From positions 248,001-312,000 of the forward strand of contig NZ_RMVG01000001.1 of NCBI RefSeq assembly GCF_003813865.1: a stretch of 64,000 nt of DNA, written 5' to 3'. Each line of letters begins with the position of its first letter. Within the stretch, counting starts at the first letter, position 1. The position numbers and the translations under genes were made by a program. This document shows, one piece after another, positions 46,787 through 59,169 of the stretch. Origin of the DNA: Candidatus Pantoea deserta (GTDB lineage Bacteria; Pseudomonadota; Gammaproteobacteria; Enterobacterales; Enterobacteriaceae). A model generated the notes under the pieces. That model had not been told where the DNA came from, did no database searches, and saw nothing but the letters and a program-made list of their open reading frames with translations.

Positions 46787-48703
46787 TTAAAATTCGCGAC
46801 GACGCGGAGCGGCTGCGCCACCCTCTTCGCGACGCGGACCACGACCGCCTTCACGGCTGAAGCTGCTGCGTCCGCCTTCACGACCGCCTTCGCGACGCTC
46901 GGAAGAGAAACGACGTCCGCCTTCACGACCGCCTTCACGGTTGCCGCCACGACGCTCGCCGCCGAAATCACGACCACCGCCGCGACGCTCGCCGCGCGAC
47001 TCGCTCTGCGGCTGAGCATCGCCCAGCAGCTGCATATTCATCGGTTTGTTCAGAATACGCGTGCGGGTGAAGTGTTGCAGGATTTCGCCCGGCATACCTT
47101 TCGGCAGTTCGATCGTTGAGTGTGAACCGAACAGCTTGATGTTACCGATGTAACGGCTGCTGATGTCGCCTTCGTTAGCGATAGCGCCAACGATATGACG
47201 AACTTCAACGCCGTCGTCGCGACCCACTTCAATGCGGTACAGTTCCATCTCGCCAACGTCACGACGTTCGCGACGCGGACGATCGCCACCTTCACGGCTG
47301 TCACGCGCATCGCGGCTGCCACGACGGTCATCACGACGATCGTCACGATCGCGGAACTCACGACGCTGCGGACGCGGTGCATCCGGCTGTACGATCAGCG
47401 GACGTTCGCCCTGTGCCATTTTCAGCAGCGCAGCGGCCAGCGTTTCCATATCCAGCTCGTCTTCACCCTGCGGAGAGAGTTTCTCCAGCAGCGCGCGGTA
47501 CTGGTCCAGATCGCTGCTTTCCAGCTGCTGCTGAACGCGGGCGGCGAATTTCGCCAGACGACGAGTGCTCAGCAGTTCTGCGTTCGGCAGTTCCACTTCT
47601 GGAATGGTCAGCTTCATGGTGCGCTCAATGTTGCGCAGCAGACGGCGTTCGCGGTTCTCAACGAACAGGATTGCGCGGCCTGCACGGCCCGCACGGCCGG
47701 TACGACCGATACGGTGTACGTAAGACTCGGCATCCAGCGGAATGTCGTAGTTAACGACCAGGCTGATACGTTCAACGTCCAGACCACGCGCCGCAACGTC
47801 GGTAGCGATCAGGATGTCGAGACGACCGTCTTTCAGTCGCTCCAGCGTCTGCTCACGCAGCGCCTGGTTCATGTCGCCGTTCAGCGCAGCACTGTTGTAA
47901 CCGTTACGCTCCAGCGCTTCGGCCACTTCCAGCGTGGCGTTTTTAGTGCGCACGAAGATAATAGCGGCGTCAAAGTCTTCCGCTTCCAGGAAACGCACCA
48001 GCGCGTCAGTTTTACGGCCGTACGCCGTCCAGTAAGACTGGCTGATGTCCGGACGCGTAGTAATGCTGGACTGAATACGCACTTCCTGCGGATCTTTCAT
48101 GAAACGCTTAGTGATGCGGCGAATCGCTTCCGGCATGGTCGCTGAGAACAGCGCGGTCTGATGACCTTCCGGGATCTGCGCCATGATGGTTTCAACGTCT
48201 TCGATGAAGCCCATGCGCAGCATTTCATCTGCTTCGTCCAGTACCAGACCGCGCAGGCTGGAGAGATCCAGCGTACCGCGTTTCAGGTGGTCGAGCAGAC
48301 GGCCCGGCGTACCTACGACAATTTGCGGGCCCTGACGCAGCGCGCGCAGCTGCACGTCATAACGCTGGCCGCCGTACAGCGCAACAACGTTAACGCCGCG
48401 CATGTGTTTAGAAAATTCAGTCATTGCTTCAGCAACCTGAACCGCCAGTTCGCGGGTCGGTGCCAGCACCAGGATCTGCGGCGCGCGCAGAGAAGGATCG
48501 ATGTTGTTTAACAGCGGCAGCGAGAAGGCCGCTGTTTTACCACTACCGGTCTGCGCCATACCCAGCACGTCACGGCCCGCCAGCAGGTGAGGAATACACT
48601 CAGCCTGGATCGGAGAAGGCTTAACGTAGCCCATGCCGTTCAGTGATTCAAGGATGTCGGCGTTCAGGCCCAGATCAGAAAAAGTGGTTTGGATATCAGT
48701 CAT
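46787..48703 (-). CDS. deaD: DeaD (CsdA), cold-shock DEAD-box RNA helicase
   Basis: DeaD unwinds RNA in ribosome assembly and mRNA decay, mainly in the cold. The protein (638 aa) has the helicase motifs AQTGSGKT (I), PTRELA (Ia), DEAD (II), SAT (III) and [10 protein letters not shown] (VI), a dimerisation region, the RNA-binding domain ([19 protein letters not shown]), and an Arg/Gly-rich C-terminal tail of about 70 residues with many RR/GG repeats. The ATG at 48703 matches E. coli; a GTG at 48712 is possible. The long upstream leader contains the yrbN-like frame. In E. coli it is transcribed from beyond nlpI. Confidence 0.96.
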   Translation of the reverse strand: MTDIQTTFSDLGLNADILESLNGMGYVKPSPIQAECIPHLLAGRDVLGMAQTGSGKTAAFSLPLLNNIDPSLRAPQILVLAPTRELAVQVAEAMTEFSKHMRGVNVVALYGGQRYDVQLRALRQGPQIVVGTPGRLLDHLKRGTLDLSSLRGLVLDEADEMLRMGFIEDVETIMAQIPEGHQTALFSATMPEAIRRITKRFMKDPQEVRIQSSITTRPDISQSYWTAYGRKTDALVRFLEAEDFDAAIIFVRTKNATLEVAEALERNGYNSAALNGDMNQALREQTLERLKDGRLDILIATDVAARGLDVERISLVVNYDIPLDAESYVHRIGRTGRAGRAGRAILFVENRERRLLRNIERTMKLTIPEVELPNAELLSTRRLAKFAARVQQQLESSDLDQYRALLEKLSPQGEDELDMETLAAALLKMAQGERPLIVQPDAPRPQRREFRDRDDRRDDRRGSRDARDSREGGDRPRRERRDVGEMELYRIEVGRDDGVEVRHIVGAIANEGDISSRYIGNIKLFGSHSTIELPKGMPGEILQHFTRTRILNKPMNMQLLGDAQPQSESRGERRGGGRDFGGERRGGNREGGREGGRRFSSERREGGREGGRSSFSREGGRGPRREEGGAAAPRRREF

Positions 48704-48719
48704 GTAGTACACGTGCCTC

Positions 48720-48776
48720 TTAGATTGCGGCGGCCAGTCTACATAACTCGTCGTGAAAATTTTCAGTCATTTTCAT
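48720..48776 (-). CDS. yrbN: YrbN-like small protein upstream of deaD
   Basis: An 18-codon frame, [18 protein letters not shown], ends 16 bases before the deaD ATG. The [10 protein letters not shown] core agrees with my memory of E. coli YrbN, a small protein encoded between nlpI and deaD, but the C-terminus here is shorter. Translation of such a frame may help to control deaD entry. The ribosome site is weak, and I call it by position and core motif. Confidence 0.65.
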   Translation of the reverse strand: MKMTENFHDELCRLAAAI

Positions 48777-48881
48777 CAAAAAGTGTGAACCGGCTCAAAT
48801 TAGAAGTTTCGACGAACAGAAAAGCCCTCATCCCGGAAGATGATGACTTAACGGGTACTTCAGGCAATAAAAGTTCGTCAG

Positions 48882-49766
48882 CTATTGCTGGTCAGATTCT
48901 GATAAATCGTCTTGTGCCTGGCCGAGTTGCGCCAGTTCCAACAATGCGTATCGGTGTTCAACAAAGTTATTGACGTTGTTGGCCACCGCCAGTTTGAACA
49001 GCGCTTTCGCGTTGTCCTTCTCCCCCAGACTTAGGTAGTGCTTACCTAAATAGAAGTTGGTTTCACTGAGATGTTCAGCGAGCGAGGTGTTATCCGTTGC
49101 GTCTGCCTTGAGACGTTCCATCAGCGTGCTTTCACTGATGTCGCCAAGGTAGAACTCGACAATGTTCCATCCCCACTGATCGCGGGCCGCTTTGTCGTAA
49201 CGCTGTTGTAGCGCCACTTTTGCCTTGTCGGCGTCCATCTCGCTTTCATCGAGGTAGAGCCACAGGCTGCGGAAAGGATCGTTGGGATCGTCTTGATAAA
49301 ACGCCAGCAGATCATCTTGCGCTAACTTGTATCGACCGCCGTAATAGAGGGCGATACCACGGTTTAAATGCGCATAGTTGTAAGTTGGATCAAGCTCAAG
49401 TACAGAATCAAACGCTTCATAGGCAGCATCAAAATTGCCTGCCTGCGTTAAATATATGCCGAGATAGTTAAACACTTCCGGCATATCAGGTCTTATAGAC
49501 AGCGCTTGCGAGAAATCGTTCCGCGCCAGTGCTCTCAGACCGAGACTATCATACAACACTCCGCGCTCATATAACAGCTGTGCGCGTTCATCATCGGTAA
49601 GGGCGCGACTGGCAAGAATTTGTTCCATTCGCGCCAGAATCACTTCCTGTTGCAGTGTGGGCTGTAAAGGTACTGCAAGAACTTCGTTCTTACGCCAATT
49701 GGAGTTGCTGCATCCTGCCAGCGAGATAGCTGTCGCAACAAAACACCAGCGCAAAAAAGGCTTCAT
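48882..49766 (-). CDS. nlpI: NlpI lipoprotein
   Basis: NlpI is an outer-membrane lipoprotein with TPR repeats that acts as an adaptor for peptidoglycan hydrolases and targets MepS to the Prc protease. The 294-residue protein has a lipobox (LAGC, Cys19) and TPR helices such as [16 protein letters not shown]-like and [21 protein letters not shown]. coli has the same length and the same place between pnp and deaD. Confidence 0.96.
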   Translation of the reverse strand: MKPFLRWCFVATAISLAGCSNSNWRKNEVLAVPLQPTLQQEVILARMEQILASRALTDDERAQLLYERGVLYDSLGLRALARNDFSQALSIRPDMPEVFNYLGIYLTQAGNFDAAYEAFDSVLELDPTYNYAHLNRGIALYYGGRYKLAQDDLLAFYQDDPNDPFRSLWLYLDESEMDADKAKVALQQRYDKAARDQWGWNIVEFYLGDISESTLMERLKADATDNTSLAEHLSETNFYLGKHYLSLGEKDNAKALFKLAVANNVNNFVEHRYALLELAQLGQAQDDLSESDQQ

Positions 49767-49853
49767 TTCCCACTCCCGAATACAAACATTAGGATAACGC
49801 TCCTGTCATCCGGCTGCTGTGCACAAGGATTCCTGCCCTCGCGATGACACTAA

Positions 49854-49886
49854 TGCCTCTCCCGCGCGTTCAGCGCGAGAGAGGCA
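49854..49886 (-). terminator. Hairpin between pnp and nlpI
   Basis: TGCCTCTC (49854-49861) pairs with GAGAGGCA (49879-49886), with an inner CGCGC/GCGCG stem. It lies 10 bases after the pnp stop. No T-run, so partial termination or 3' end protection is likely. Confidence 0.55.
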
Positions 49887-49895
49887 TACAGGAAA

Positions 49896-52031
49896 TTACT
49901 CGGCGTCTGACACGTTGACTGCTGCAGCGTCTTCAGCCTGAGGCTTAGACTCTGTCGCTTCTTTGATGCTCAGACGGACGCGGCCCTGACGGTCCACTTC
50001 CAGTACTTTAACCGGTACTTCCTGGCCCATTTGCAGGTAATCAGTCACTTTCTCAACGCGCTTGTCGGCGATCTGAGAAATGTGAACCAGACCCTCTTTA
50101 CCACCGCCAATGGCGACGAAGGCGCCAAAGTCAACGATGCGAGTGACTTTACCGGTATAAACGCGACCGACTTCGATCTCAGCGGTGATCTCTTCGATGC
50201 GACGAATCGCCTCTTTCGCTTTCAGACCGTCGGTTGCCGCGATTTTCACGGTGCCGTCGTCTTCGATTTCGATGGTGGTGCCGGTCTCTTCGGTCAGCGC
50301 ACGGATCACGGAACCGCCTTTACCAATCACATCTTTGATCTTGTCGGAATTGATCTTGATGGTGTAAATGCGCGGCGCGAACTCAGAAATTTCCTGACGC
50401 GGCGTGCTGATAGCCTGCTCCATCACGCCCAGGATGTGCAGACGCGCGCCTTTGGCCTGATTCAGCGCAACCTGCATGATTTCGCGGGTGATGCCTTCGA
50501 TTTTAATGTCCATCTGCAACGCGGTCACACCTTCACGGCTACCGGCTACTTTGAAGTCCATGTCGCCGAGGTGATCTTCGTCGCCGAGGATGTCAGACAG
50601 AACGACAAACTTCTCGTCTTCTTTTACCAGGCCCATCGCGATACCGGCAACGGCGGCTTTGATCGGCACGCCGGCATCCATCAGCGCCAGCGATGCGCCG
50701 CAGACGGAAGCCATAGAAGAAGAACCGTTTGATTCGGTGATCTCTGACACCACACGTACGGTGTACGGGAATTCTTCCTGCTTCGGCATGACAGCCAGCA
50801 CGCCGCGCTTCGCCAGACGGCCGTGACCGATTTCACGACGCTTCGGCGAGCCAACCATACCGGTTTCACCGACCGAGTACGGAGGGAAGTTATAGTGGAA
50901 CAGGAAGCTGTCGGTGCGTTCGCCCATCAGCTCATCCAGGTTCTGCGCATCACGCGCGGTACCCAGGGTCGCGGTTACCAGCGCCTGCGTTTCGCCACGG
51001 GTAAACAGAGAAGAGCCGTGAGTACGCGGCAGTACGCCAGTGCGCACGTCCAGACCACGGATCATATCTTTTTCACGGCCATCGATACGCGGCTCGCCGT
51101 TCAGAATACGGGTACGCACCACGTTCTTTTCCAGACTATGAACGATGTCGCCGATTTCGGCCTCGTCCAGCGTCTCATCTTCGGCCAGCAGCGCAGCGAT
51201 GGTTTCGTCTTTGATAACGCCAACCTGTGCGTAACGCTCCTGCTTGTCGGTAATGCGGTAAGCGTCGCTGATGCGCGCTTCAGCCAGCGCGGCAACGCGT
51301 GCGATCAGCGCGTCGTTAGCTGGCTCAGGCTGCCAGTCCCAGCGCGGTTTGCCCGCTTCTGCAACCAGAGAATTGATGTTCTCAATCACAACCTGCTGTT
51401 GGTCATGGCCAAAGACCACGGCGCCCAGCATCTGCTCTTCGGTCAGGATGTCCGCTTCGGATTCAACCATCAGCACCGCGTTCTGCGTACCGGCAACCAC
51501 CAGATCCAGACGAGACTGTTTGATTTCGTCAGCGGTCGGGTTCAGCACATACTGATCGTTGATGTAACCGACGCGCGCTGCGCCGATCGGGCCGTTAAAC
51601 GGAATACCCGACAGAGACAGCGCGGCAGACGCGCCAATCATCGCAACGATGTCCGGGTTAACCTGCGGGTTAACAGAGACCACGGTAGCAATAACCTGAA
51701 CTTCGTTAACGAAACCTTCCGGGAACAGCGGACGCACCGGGCGGTCAATCAGACGCGCGATCAGGGTTTCGCCTTCGCTCGGACGGCCTTCGCGACGGAA
51801 GAAGCTGCCAGGGATGCGTCCAGCAGCGTAGGTACGCTCCTGGTAGTTAACGGTCAGCGGGAAGAAGTCCTGACCTGGTTTGGCTTTTTTCTGACCAACA
51901 ACGGTAACGAATACCGCAGTGTCGTCCATGCTGGCCATTACGGCTGCGGTGGCCTGGCGCGCCATCATGCCGGTTTCCAGCGTGACGGTATGCTGACCAT
52001 ATTGGAATTGACGTACGATCGGGTTCAGCAA
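49896..52031 (-). CDS. pnp: Polynucleotide phosphorylase
   Basis: PNPase is a trimeric 3'-5' exoribonuclease of the degradosome. The 711-residue protein contains two RNase PH domains ([15 protein letters not shown] in the first, FSPGR-type FRREGRPSE and [15 protein letters not shown] in the second), a KH domain ([16 protein letters not shown]) and an S1 domain ([20 protein letters not shown]). The transcript begins with a long stem that RNase III and PNPase use for feedback. It is the last gene of the rimP-pnp operon. Confidence 0.98.
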   Translation of the reverse strand: MLNPIVRQFQYGQHTVTLETGMMARQATAAVMASMDDTAVFVTVVGQKKAKPGQDFFPLTVNYQERTYAAGRIPGSFFRREGRPSEGETLIARLIDRPVRPLFPEGFVNEVQVIATVVSVNPQVNPDIVAMIGASAALSLSGIPFNGPIGAARVGYINDQYVLNPTADEIKQSRLDLVVAGTQNAVLMVESEADILTEEQMLGAVVFGHDQQQVVIENINSLVAEAGKPRWDWQPEPANDALIARVAALAEARISDAYRITDKQERYAQVGVIKDETIAALLAEDETLDEAEIGDIVHSLEKNVVRTRILNGEPRIDGREKDMIRGLDVRTGVLPRTHGSSLFTRGETQALVTATLGTARDAQNLDELMGERTDSFLFHYNFPPYSVGETGMVGSPKRREIGHGRLAKRGVLAVMPKQEEFPYTVRVVSEITESNGSSSMASVCGASLALMDAGVPIKAAVAGIAMGLVKEDEKFVVLSDILGDEDHLGDMDFKVAGSREGVTALQMDIKIEGITREIMQVALNQAKGARLHILGVMEQAISTPRQEISEFAPRIYTIKINSDKIKDVIGKGGSVIRALTEETGTTIEIEDDGTVKIAATDGLKAKEAIRRIEEITAEIEVGRVYTGKVTRIVDFGAFVAIGGGKEGLVHISQIADKRVEKVTDYLQMGQEVPVKVLEVDRQGRVRLSIKEATESKPQAEDAAAVNVSDAE

Positions 52032-52094
52032 AATTAATTCCTTAACTTCGGGGCAACGCCTTTCTGGCGTGCCATGGATTACCGATCTTCAGTT

Positions 52095-52188
52095 GCATCC
52101 TCGCGACTAATGACAACCTTTAACCGAATCTGTGGTAAAGCCTCTCATTAGCCGCGCGAACCTCTGCAAACGAAGATCACTCACTGCA
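52095..52188 (-). promoter_or_regulatory. RNase III stem in the pnp leader
   Basis: The leader of pnp can fold into a long imperfect stem: the arm with CTAATGAGAGGC (minus strand, 52150-52188) is largely complementary to the arm with GTCATTAGTCGCG (52095-52130). In E. coli a stem at this place is cut by RNase III and then lets PNPase repress its own synthesis; the same control is inferred. Confidence 0.6.
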
Positions 52189-52230
52189 ACAATACATGAG
52201 TTTGGTCCGGATTGCTGCGCATTGCTCGAA

Positions 52231-52256
52231 AAAAGGGGCCATAAAGGCCCCCTTTT
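52231..52256 (-). terminator. rpsO terminator
   Basis: On the minus strand GGGGCC pairs with GGCCCC around TTTAT and is followed by six T (A-run at 52229-52234 on the plus strand). In E. coli the matching rpsO terminator is partly read through into pnp. Confidence 0.85.
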
Positions 52257-52338
52257 CGTGAAACTCGCACGAATCTGATCGCAAGATGCGTTTTTTTGCA
52301 GGTTGCCTGCATTACCTCTTTGATCAGATTCTTCAGAC

Positions 52339-52608
52339 TTAGCGACGCAGACCCAGGCTTTCGATCAGGCTGGTGTAGCGTGCAACGTCTTTACGCTTCA
52401 GGTAGTCCAGCAGCTTACGACGCTGGGATACCATGCGCAGCAGACCGCGACGGCTGTGGTGGTCTTTTTTGTGCTCAGAGAAGTGACCCTGAAGGTGGTT
52501 AATCTGAGCAGTCAGCAGAGCAACCTGAACTTCGGTTGAGCCGCTGTCGTTAGCACCACGACCGTATTTAGCAACGATCTCTGCTTTAGCTTCTACGCTT
52601 AGAGACAT
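52339..52608 (-). CDS. rpsO: 30S ribosomal protein S15
   Basis: S15 binds 16S rRNA early in assembly and represses its own translation through a pseudoknot at the start. The 89-residue protein is standard length: [58 protein letters not shown]. It lies between truB and pnp with a strong terminator after it. Confidence 0.98.
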   Translation of the reverse strand: MSLSVEAKAEIVAKYGRGANDSGSTEVQVALLTAQINHLQGHFSEHKKDHHSRRGLLRMVSQRRKLLDYLKRKDVARYTSLIESLGLRR

Positions 52609-52738
52609 AATAAACTCCAGTAATAAATGAATGTATGGGCGCCGATCTCTAATTCAGCTACCCGCTTTAAAGCCGCACTATTCTACTCTTCACCCGATAG
52701 CAACGCAAATGCGCCGTAACCGGTAATGACAAGAAGCG

Positions 52739-53683
52739 TTACGCGGGGAACTCTACCACCAGACGACGCGGCGCTACCCGTCCGTCATCGGCGACTTCGG
52801 CCATGCCGATAAATTTGCCGTCGTCACCTTCTGTGACGCGAACCAGTCCCTGTGGCGGCACATTTGTCGCCTGAACGGGCATTCCCTGTTTGAAAAAGGC
52901 CGCAACGGAAGACGGCAGATTCACCACGGGAAAATCTTCTGCCGGACTGTCCATTGGCAGCAACAGCGCGTCGAGCGGCGCATAATCCGGCGTCTCCGCC
53001 ACGTTGACCTCGGCCGCAATGGCCTGAAGCTGTTCCAGAGTCATCATCTTTTCGATGGGGTAACGAGCGACCTGCAAACGACGCAGCATAATTACATGCG
53101 CGCCGCAGCCAAGCTTTTCACCCAAATCGTCGATAATGGTACGAATATAGGTGCCTTTGGAAACGTGAATTTCCAGCTCCAGCTCACTGCCTTCCCAACG
53201 GATAAATTGCAGCTCAAACACCGTAATCGGTCGCGCTTCACGCGGGACGGTGATGCCTTCGCGCGCGTATTCATACAGCTTGCGGCCCTGATACTTCAGC
53301 GCTGAAAACATCGTCGGCACCTGCATCGTGTCGCCGCGGAAACTGTCCAGCGCAGCATCAAGCTCTTGCTGGCTAAACGTCACCGGACGCGTGTCGATAA
53401 GATTGCCGTCGGCGTCAGAAGTATCGGTACGCTCGCCGAGGCGCGCGATAACGCGATAACGCTTGTCTGAATCGAGCAGATACTGGGAAAATTTGGTGGC
53501 TTCGCCTAGGCAGATCGGCAGCATGCCGGTCGCCAGCGGATCGAGCGCGCCGGTATGGCCCGCTTTATTCGCGTTAAACAGGCGCTTAACTTTTTGCAGC
53601 ACATCGTTGGACGACGCGCCCTGCTGTTTATCCAGCAGAAACACGCCGTGGACGTCGCGGCCGCGACGACGAGGACGACTCAT
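52739..53683 (-). CDS. truB: tRNA pseudouridine-55 synthase
   Basis: TruB modifies U55 in the T-loop of tRNAs and acts as an RNA chaperone. The 314-residue protein has the catalytic Asp in [15 protein letters not shown] and [32 protein letters not shown] and a C-terminal PUA domain. Its ATG shares the A of the rbfA stop (TGATG). Confidence 0.97.
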   Translation of the reverse strand: MSRPRRRGRDVHGVFLLDKQQGASSNDVLQKVKRLFNANKAGHTGALDPLATGMLPICLGEATKFSQYLLDSDKRYRVIARLGERTDTSDADGNLIDTRPVTFSQQELDAALDSFRGDTMQVPTMFSALKYQGRKLYEYAREGITVPREARPITVFELQFIRWEGSELELEIHVSKGTYIRTIIDDLGEKLGCGAHVIMLRRLQVARYPIEKMMTLEQLQAIAAEVNVAETPDYAPLDALLLPMDSPAEDFPVVNLPSSVAAFFKQGMPVQATNVPPQGLVRVTEGDDGKFIGMAEVADDGRVAPRRLVVEFPA

Positions 53684-54090
53684 CAGTCCTCCTTGTCATC
53701 TTCCGCCGGGTTTTCCCCGCGACGCTCGACATCGCTTCTGATCACGTTAGAGACCAGGTTCGACATGCGCATACCTTCAATCAGCGAGTTGTCGTAGAAG
53801 AAGGTCAGATCCGGCACGATGCGCAGACGCATGGCCTTACCAAGTAGAATACGGATATAGCCCGACGCCTCTTTCAGCGCCTTCAGGCCGTTTTTCACCG
53901 CATCCTCGTCCTGATCGTTGAGGAAGGTGACAAATACTTTGGCATAAGCGAGATCGCGCGACACTTCCACGCCAGATACCGTAACCATCATGCCGAGACG
54001 CGGATCTTTGATCTCGCGCTGCAAAATGATTGCGATCTCTTTTTGCAGCTCCTGCGCCACGCGCTGTGGGCGGCCAAATTCTTTCGCCAT
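53683..54090 (-). CDS. rbfA: Ribosome-binding factor A
   Basis: RbfA is a KH-type factor for late 30S maturation and cold adaptation. The 135-residue protein begins [20 protein letters not shown] and includes [20 protein letters not shown] and [19 protein letters not shown]. The start at 54090 matches E. coli; a start at 54096 would add two residues. The stop overlaps the truB start. Confidence 0.96.
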   Translation of the reverse strand: MAKEFGRPQRVAQELQKEIAIILQREIKDPRLGMMVTVSGVEVSRDLAYAKVFVTFLNDQDEDAVKNGLKALKEASGYIRILLGKAMRLRIVPDLTFFYDNSLIEGMRMSNLVSNVIRSDVERRGENPAEDDKED

Positions 54091-54155
54091 AATCATCTCT
54101 CCAAAATAATTCGGGAGGCCAGCGGCCTCCCAAATTGCAACACATCGCTGAATAA

Positions 54156-56843
54156 TTACTCGATGGTGCGCTTAACTTCAATTACTTCGAACACTTCGAT
54201 CATGTCGCCAACGCGAACGTCGTTGTAGTTCTTCACGCCGATACCACACTCCATGCCGTTACGCACTTCGTTGACGTCATCTTTAAAGCGGCGCAGAGAT
54301 TCCAGCTCGCCTTCATAGATAACCACGTTGTCGCGCAGAACGCGGATCGGGTTGTGACGTTTGATGTTGCCTTCGGTGACCATACAGCCCGCGATTGCGC
54401 CAAACTTCGGTGATTTGAACACGTCGCGCACTTCAGCCAGACCGATAATCTGCTGTTTGAATTCCGGCGCCAGCATACCGCTCATCGCTGCTTTCACTTC
54501 GTCAATCAGGTTATAGATAACGGAGTAGTAACGCAGGTCGACGTTTTCAGCATCAATAACGCGACGCGCAGAGGCATCGGCACGCACGTTGAAGCCGAGG
54601 ATGATAGCGTTGGACGCTGCCGCCAGCGTGGCGTCGGTTTCGGTGATGCCACCCACGCCCGAACCGATAATCTTCACCTTCACTTCGTCGGTAGAGAGTT
54701 TCAGCAGCGAGTCGGAGATCGCTTCTACAGAACCCTGTACGTCAGACTTCAGGACGATGTTCAGTTCAGACACTTCGCCTTCGGTCATGTTAGCAAACAT
54801 GTTCTCCAGCTTGGCTTTCTGCTGACGCGCCAGTTTCACTTCGCGGAATTTGCCCTGACGATAGAGAGCGACTTCACGCGCTTTCTTCTCGTCACGTACC
54901 ACGGTCGCTTCATCACCCGCTGCCGGCACGCCGGACAGACCGAGGATTTCAACCGGGATAGACGGGCCCGCTTCCAGCACTTCGCGACCCAGTTCGTCAC
55001 GCATCGCACGAACACGGCCATATTCGAAGCCGCACAGCACGATGTCGCCTTTGTTCAGAGTACCTTCGCGTACCAGCACGGTCGCAACCGGACCACGTCC
55101 TTTATCCAGGAAGGATTCGATTACCACGCCGCTCGCCATACCTTCACGGATAGCGGTCAGCTCCAGCACTTCCGCCTGAAGCAGAATCGCGTTCAGCAGA
55201 TCGTCGATACCGGTACCGGCTTTCGCAGAGACGTTGACGAACATGTTTTCGCCGCCCCACTCTTCCGGGATGATGCCGTACTGCGTCAGCTCGTTCTTCA
55301 CGCGATCCGGATCGGCTTCTGGCTTATCAATCTTGTTGACGGCAACCACTACCGGCACGCCGGCCGCTTTCGCGTGCTGGATTGCTTCGATAGTTTGCGG
55401 CATCACGCCGTCGTCTGCGGCCACGACCAGGATAACGATGTCGGTCGCCTGCGCACCACGCGCACGCATCGCGGTAAACGCGGCGTGGCCAGGGGTGTCC
55501 AGGAAGGTGATCATGCCGTTGTCGGTTTCGACGTGGTATGCACCGATGTGCTGAGTAATACCGCCCGCTTCGCCAGAGGCGACTTTGGTCGAACGGATGT
55601 AATCCAGCAGAGAGGTTTTACCGTGGTCAACGTGGCCCATAATGGTCACGACCGGCGCGCGAGATTCCTGCGCGGCATCGGTATCACGATCGCTCATTAC
55701 CGCTTCTTCCAGCTCGTTCTCACGGCGCAGGATCACTTTATGACCCATCTCTTCCGCGACCAGCTGAGCGGTTTCCTGATCGATAACCTGGTTGATGGTC
55801 GCCATCGCGCCCATCTTCATCATCGCTTTAATAACCTGCGAACCTTTCACCGCCATTTTGTTAGCCAGTTCGGCTACGGTGATGGTTTCGCCGATGATGA
55901 CGTCACGGTTAACAACCTGAGCCGGCTTGTTGAAGCCCTGCTGCAAGGCGCTCGGCTTACGGTGTTTGCCGCCTTTGCCGCCGCGAATAGCGGCACGCGC
56001 TTCTTCACGATCGGTTTTGGCTTCAGAGTGTTTGTTGCCTTTTTTCGCCGGGCGCGTTGCTTTAGCGGTAGTACGCGCACGCGCGCGTCCCGCTTCTACC
56101 TGGCGGTCGTTTTCGTCTTCTGCCTGACGGGCATGAGTCGAGGTGGTGACGTGATAGTCGCCTTTATCCTCTTCCTCTGGTTTTTCCCATTCGGCTGATT
56201 TCTCTTCCGCCAGACGGCGCGCTTCTTCAGCTACGCGGCGAGCGTCTTCTTCCAGCTTGCGGCGCGCTTCTTCTTCTGCTTTACGCTTCAGTTCAGCCGC
56301 TTCCGCTTCGCGACGGGCTTTATCAGACTGCGCAGCCTTGGTCATATCGTCGGTTTGATGATTCGTCACTTTTTCTTTTTCCGCTGCTTCACGCTTCGCC
56401 TTTTCAGCGGCTTCGCGCTTGGCTTTCTCTTCGGCTTCACGTTGCGCTTTTTCTTCAGCTTCGCGACGGGCTTGTTCTTCAGCCTCGCGTTGCGCCTTTT
56501 CTTCCGCTTCACGCTGAGCCTGGGCTTCTGCTTCTGCCTGTTCAGCTTCCGCATCACCTTTTACATAGGTGCGCTTTTTGCGGACTTCGATTTGCACCGA
56601 TTTACTTTTACCCCCGGTGCCTGGGATATTCAAGGTACTGCGTGTCTTACGCTGCAATGTTAACTTGCCTGAGCCGGTCTGACCATGCTCGCGATTGAGG
56701 TGAGACAATAAAGTTTCTTTTTCTTGCTGCGTGACCGCGTCGTTCTCCGACTTGCGGATCCCTGCGTCAGCAAATTGCTGAACCAGGCGATCGACCGGGG
56801 TCTGAATCTCTGCGGCCAGCGATTTTACGGTTACATCTGTCAT
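54156..56843 (-). CDS. infB: Translation initiation factor IF-2
   Basis: IF-2 brings fMet-tRNA to the 30S subunit and helps subunit joining. The 895-residue protein has a helical N-domain ([19 protein letters not shown]), a long charged low-complexity segment of Glu/Ala/Arg/Lys repeats (about residues 80-230), and the GTPase domain with GHVDHGKT (G1), DTPGH (G3) and NKID (G4), followed by domains ending RTIE. E. coli makes shorter IF-2 forms from internal starts; I cannot locate them with confidence here. It lies 17 bases after nusA. Confidence 0.97.
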   Translation of the reverse strand: MTDVTVKSLAAEIQTPVDRLVQQFADAGIRKSENDAVTQQEKETLLSHLNREHGQTGSGKLTLQRKTRSTLNIPGTGGKSKSVQIEVRKKRTYVKGDAEAEQAEAEAQAQREAEEKAQREAEEQARREAEEKAQREAEEKAKREAAEKAKREAAEKEKVTNHQTDDMTKAAQSDKARREAEAAELKRKAEEEARRKLEEDARRVAEEARRLAEEKSAEWEKPEEEDKGDYHVTTSTHARQAEDENDRQVEAGRARARTTAKATRPAKKGNKHSEAKTDREEARAAIRGGKGGKHRKPSALQQGFNKPAQVVNRDVIIGETITVAELANKMAVKGSQVIKAMMKMGAMATINQVIDQETAQLVAEEMGHKVILRRENELEEAVMSDRDTDAAQESRAPVVTIMGHVDHGKTSLLDYIRSTKVASGEAGGITQHIGAYHVETDNGMITFLDTPGHAAFTAMRARGAQATDIVILVVAADDGVMPQTIEAIQHAKAAGVPVVVAVNKIDKPEADPDRVKNELTQYGIIPEEWGGENMFVNVSAKAGTGIDDLLNAILLQAEVLELTAIREGMASGVVIESFLDKGRGPVATVLVREGTLNKGDIVLCGFEYGRVRAMRDELGREVLEAGPSIPVEILGLSGVPAAGDEATVVRDEKKAREVALYRQGKFREVKLARQQKAKLENMFANMTEGEVSELNIVLKSDVQGSVEAISDSLLKLSTDEVKVKIIGSGVGGITETDATLAAASNAIILGFNVRADASARRVIDAENVDLRYYSVIYNLIDEVKAAMSGMLAPEFKQQIIGLAEVRDVFKSPKFGAIAGCMVTEGNIKRHNPIRVLRDNVVIYEGELESLRRFKDDVNEVRNGMECGIGVKNYNDVRVGDMIEVFEVIEVKRTIE

Positions 56844-56860
56844 GCTGTTCCTTCCTGTTA

Positions 56861-58348
56861 TTACGCGTCATCGCCGAACCAGCAGATATTTCGCGCGGCC
56901 ATAATCAGCGCGCCGGCTTGCTCATCATTCAGCCCTTCAATATCCGTCAGGTCGTCGACACCTTGCTCGGCGAGATCTTCCAGCGTGCAAACGCCTTTCG
57001 CCGCCAGGCGGTACGCCAGCGTACGATCCAGACCGTCGAGATTCAGAAGATCCTCAGCAGGCTCCTGATTTCCACGGCTCTCTTCTTTCGCCAGCGCCAG
57101 GGTGGTTAACGCATTTTTGGCTCGTTCACGCAGGGCTTCTACGGTCTCTTCATCCAGACCATCAACGTCCAGCAGTTCGTTGATCGGCACGTATGCCAGC
57201 TCTTCCAGCGAAGAGAAGCCCTCTTCCACCAGTACGGTGGCGAACTCTTCGTCGATGTCGAGATGTTTAGTAAACATATCAATAGCAGCATGCGCTTCGG
57301 CCTGGTGTTTCGCCTGCAAATCATCGACGGTCATCACGTTCAGCTCCCAGCCGCTCAGCTGGGAAGCCAGACGCACGTTTTGGCCGTTACGGCCAATCGC
57401 CTGAGCCAGATTGCCGGCTTCAACAGCGATATCCATGGTGTGGTTATCTTCATCAACCACGATTGACGCCACGTCAGCCGGAGCCATGGCGTTAATAACA
57501 AACTGCGCCGGGTTGTCATCCCACAGCACGATGTCGATACGCTCGCCGCCCAGCTCGCTGGAAACGGCCTGAACGCGAGCGCCGCGCATACCGACGCACG
57601 CGCCAACCGGGTCGATGCGTTTGTCATTGGTTTTCACCGCAATTTTAGCGCGTGAGCCAGGATCGCGAGCCGCCGCTTTAATTTCGATGACTTCTTCGCC
57701 AATCTCCGGCACTTCAATGCGGAACAGTTCGATCAGCATTTCCGGTTTAGAGCGGGTGACGAACAGCTGCGCGCCGCGCGCTTCCGGACGTACGGCGTAA
57801 AGCACGCCGCGGATACGGTCGCCTGGGCGGAAGTTTTCACGCGGCAGCATGTCTTCACGCAAAATCACCGCTTCGGCGTTGCTGCCGAGATCCAGCGTGA
57901 TATTGTCGCGGTTCACTTTCTTCACCACGCCGGTGATGATGTCGCCTTCGTGCTGACGGAACTGATCGACCACCATGGCGCGTTCGGCTTCGCGCACTTT
58001 CTGCACGATAACCTGCTTCGCCGTCTGCGTGGTGATACGGTCAAAGGTGACCGATTCGATCTGATCTTCAACGTAATCGCCCAGATTGAACGCTTCGTCT
58101 TCGAAGCGGGCTGCTTCCAGCGTGATCTCGCGCGTCGGCTGCGTAACTTCTTCTACGATTTCCCAACGGCGAAAAGTGTCGAAGTCGCCGCTTTTACGAT
58201 CAATGCTGACGCGAACGTCAATCTCTTGCTCGTATTTCTTTTTGGTTGCAGTTGCCAGCGCGCTCTCCAGCGCTTCGAAGATTTTCTCACGCGGCAGGGC
58301 TTTTTCGTTAGAAACGGCTTCTACAACAGCTAAGATCTCTTTGTTCAT
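56861..58348 (-). CDS. nusA: Transcription termination/antitermination factor NusA
   Basis: NusA binds RNA polymerase and RNA, affecting pausing, termination and antitermination. The 495-residue protein (E. coli length) has the N-terminal polymerase-binding domain ([20 protein letters not shown]), S1, two KH domains ([20 protein letters not shown] and [18 protein letters not shown]), and two C-terminal acidic repeats ([42 protein letters not shown]). The ATG at 58348 is preferred to an in-frame ATG at 58363. Confidence 0.97.
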   Translation of the reverse strand: MNKEILAVVEAVSNEKALPREKIFEALESALATATKKKYEQEIDVRVSIDRKSGDFDTFRRWEIVEEVTQPTREITLEAARFEDEAFNLGDYVEDQIESVTFDRITTQTAKQVIVQKVREAERAMVVDQFRQHEGDIITGVVKKVNRDNITLDLGSNAEAVILREDMLPRENFRPGDRIRGVLYAVRPEARGAQLFVTRSKPEMLIELFRIEVPEIGEEVIEIKAAARDPGSRAKIAVKTNDKRIDPVGACVGMRGARVQAVSSELGGERIDIVLWDDNPAQFVINAMAPADVASIVVDEDNHTMDIAVEAGNLAQAIGRNGQNVRLASQLSGWELNVMTVDDLQAKHQAEAHAAIDMFTKHLDIDEEFATVLVEEGFSSLEELAYVPINELLDVDGLDEETVEALRERAKNALTTLALAKEESRGNQEPAEDLLNLDGLDRTLAYRLAAKGVCTLEDLAEQGVDDLTDIEGLNDEQAGALIMAARNICWFGDDA

Positions 58349-58372
58349 CCTGGTTAGCCTCAATCCGGACTT

Positions 58373-58831
58373 TTAAAAGTGGGGGACCAGGTTCGCTTTC
58401 TGAATATTGCTCAGCGCGAACACCTCATCTTTACCCTCAACGGTCACCGTCACCATCTCGCCTTCAACCGACTTGATGATGCCCTGCCATTTGCGGCGGT
58501 TTTGCACCGCCATGCGCAGGACCAGACTCACTTCTTCGCCGGTAAACCGCACATAGTGTTCGGCGGTAAACATAGGGCGATCCAGTCCCGGTGAGGAGAC
58601 TTCAAGGTTGTAAGCCACGGTGATGGGATCTTCCACATCCAGAACCGCGCTTACCTGGTGGCTGACATCCGCGCAATCGTCGACATTGATGCCATCTTCA
58701 CTATCAATATAGATGCGCAGGGTTGATGTGCGACCGCGAACAAATTCAATACCAACCAGTTCGTAGCCGAGCGCTTCTACCGGAGCCGATACCAACTCTG
58801 TCAATTTTTGCTCTAATGTGGACAAGCCCAC
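58373..58831 (-). CDS. rimP: Ribosome maturation factor RimP
   Basis: RimP binds the 30S precursor and helps S12/S19-stage assembly. The 152-residue protein starts with GTG in the context GGGGGTGGGCTTGTCC, matching the E. coli start ([11 protein letters not shown]), and includes [19 protein letters not shown] and [13 protein letters not shown]. The open frame upstream to 58972 would cross a terminator and is rejected. It opens the rimP-pnp operon, downstream of the initiator tRNA. Confidence 0.96.
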   Translation of the reverse strand: MGLSTLEQKLTELVSAPVEALGYELVGIEFVRGRTSTLRIYIDSEDGINVDDCADVSHQVSAVLDVEDPITVAYNLEVSSPGLDRPMFTAEHYVRFTGEEVSLVLRMAVQNRRKWQGIIKSVEGEMVTVTVEGKDEVFALSNIQKANLVPHF

Positions 58832-58885
58832 CCCCAAGACATAAAAAAAGGGCTTAATAGCCCAGTGATGCGATTTCCTGATAAC

Positions 58886-58913
58886 AAAAAACCCCGAAAA
58901 TTCGGGGCTTTTT
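58886..58913. terminator. Bidirectional terminator between metY and rimP
   Basis: CCCCGAA (58892-58898) pairs with TTCGGGG (58901-58907), with A-run before and T-run after, so it can act on both strands. On the minus strand it should limit read-through from the tRNA gene into rimP. Confidence 0.8.
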
Positions 58914-59034
58914 GTGACTGGACCCTGTATGCCGCAATGCGGCTCGGCACTGTCCAGAAGAATTTTTTTCAAAACTCGCTGCGATGCGCCCGTCGATGCA
59001 TACAGTATATTTGAAAAAGAACTCTAAGGGAAAG

Positions 59035-59111
<77 letters not shown>

Positions 59112-59169
59112 TCCGAAAACGTGACGAATGTTACGCCGATCTTGCGATATTTGCAAGTAAAACCAGATT

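Noticed and set aside
46787-47000. DeaD Arg/Gly-rich tail as an unusual repeat
   Set aside because: Tails of this kind are normal in enterobacterial DeaD and here are of expected length.
56300-56580. Repetitive Glu/Ala/Arg coding repeats resembling a repeat array
   Set aside because: These are imperfect codon repeats in the charged linker of IF-2, not a CRISPR or mobile repeat. No CRISPR array was found in the window.
58832-58972. N-terminal extension of RimP
   Set aside because: Crosses an intrinsic terminator; the GTG at 58831 matches the known start.
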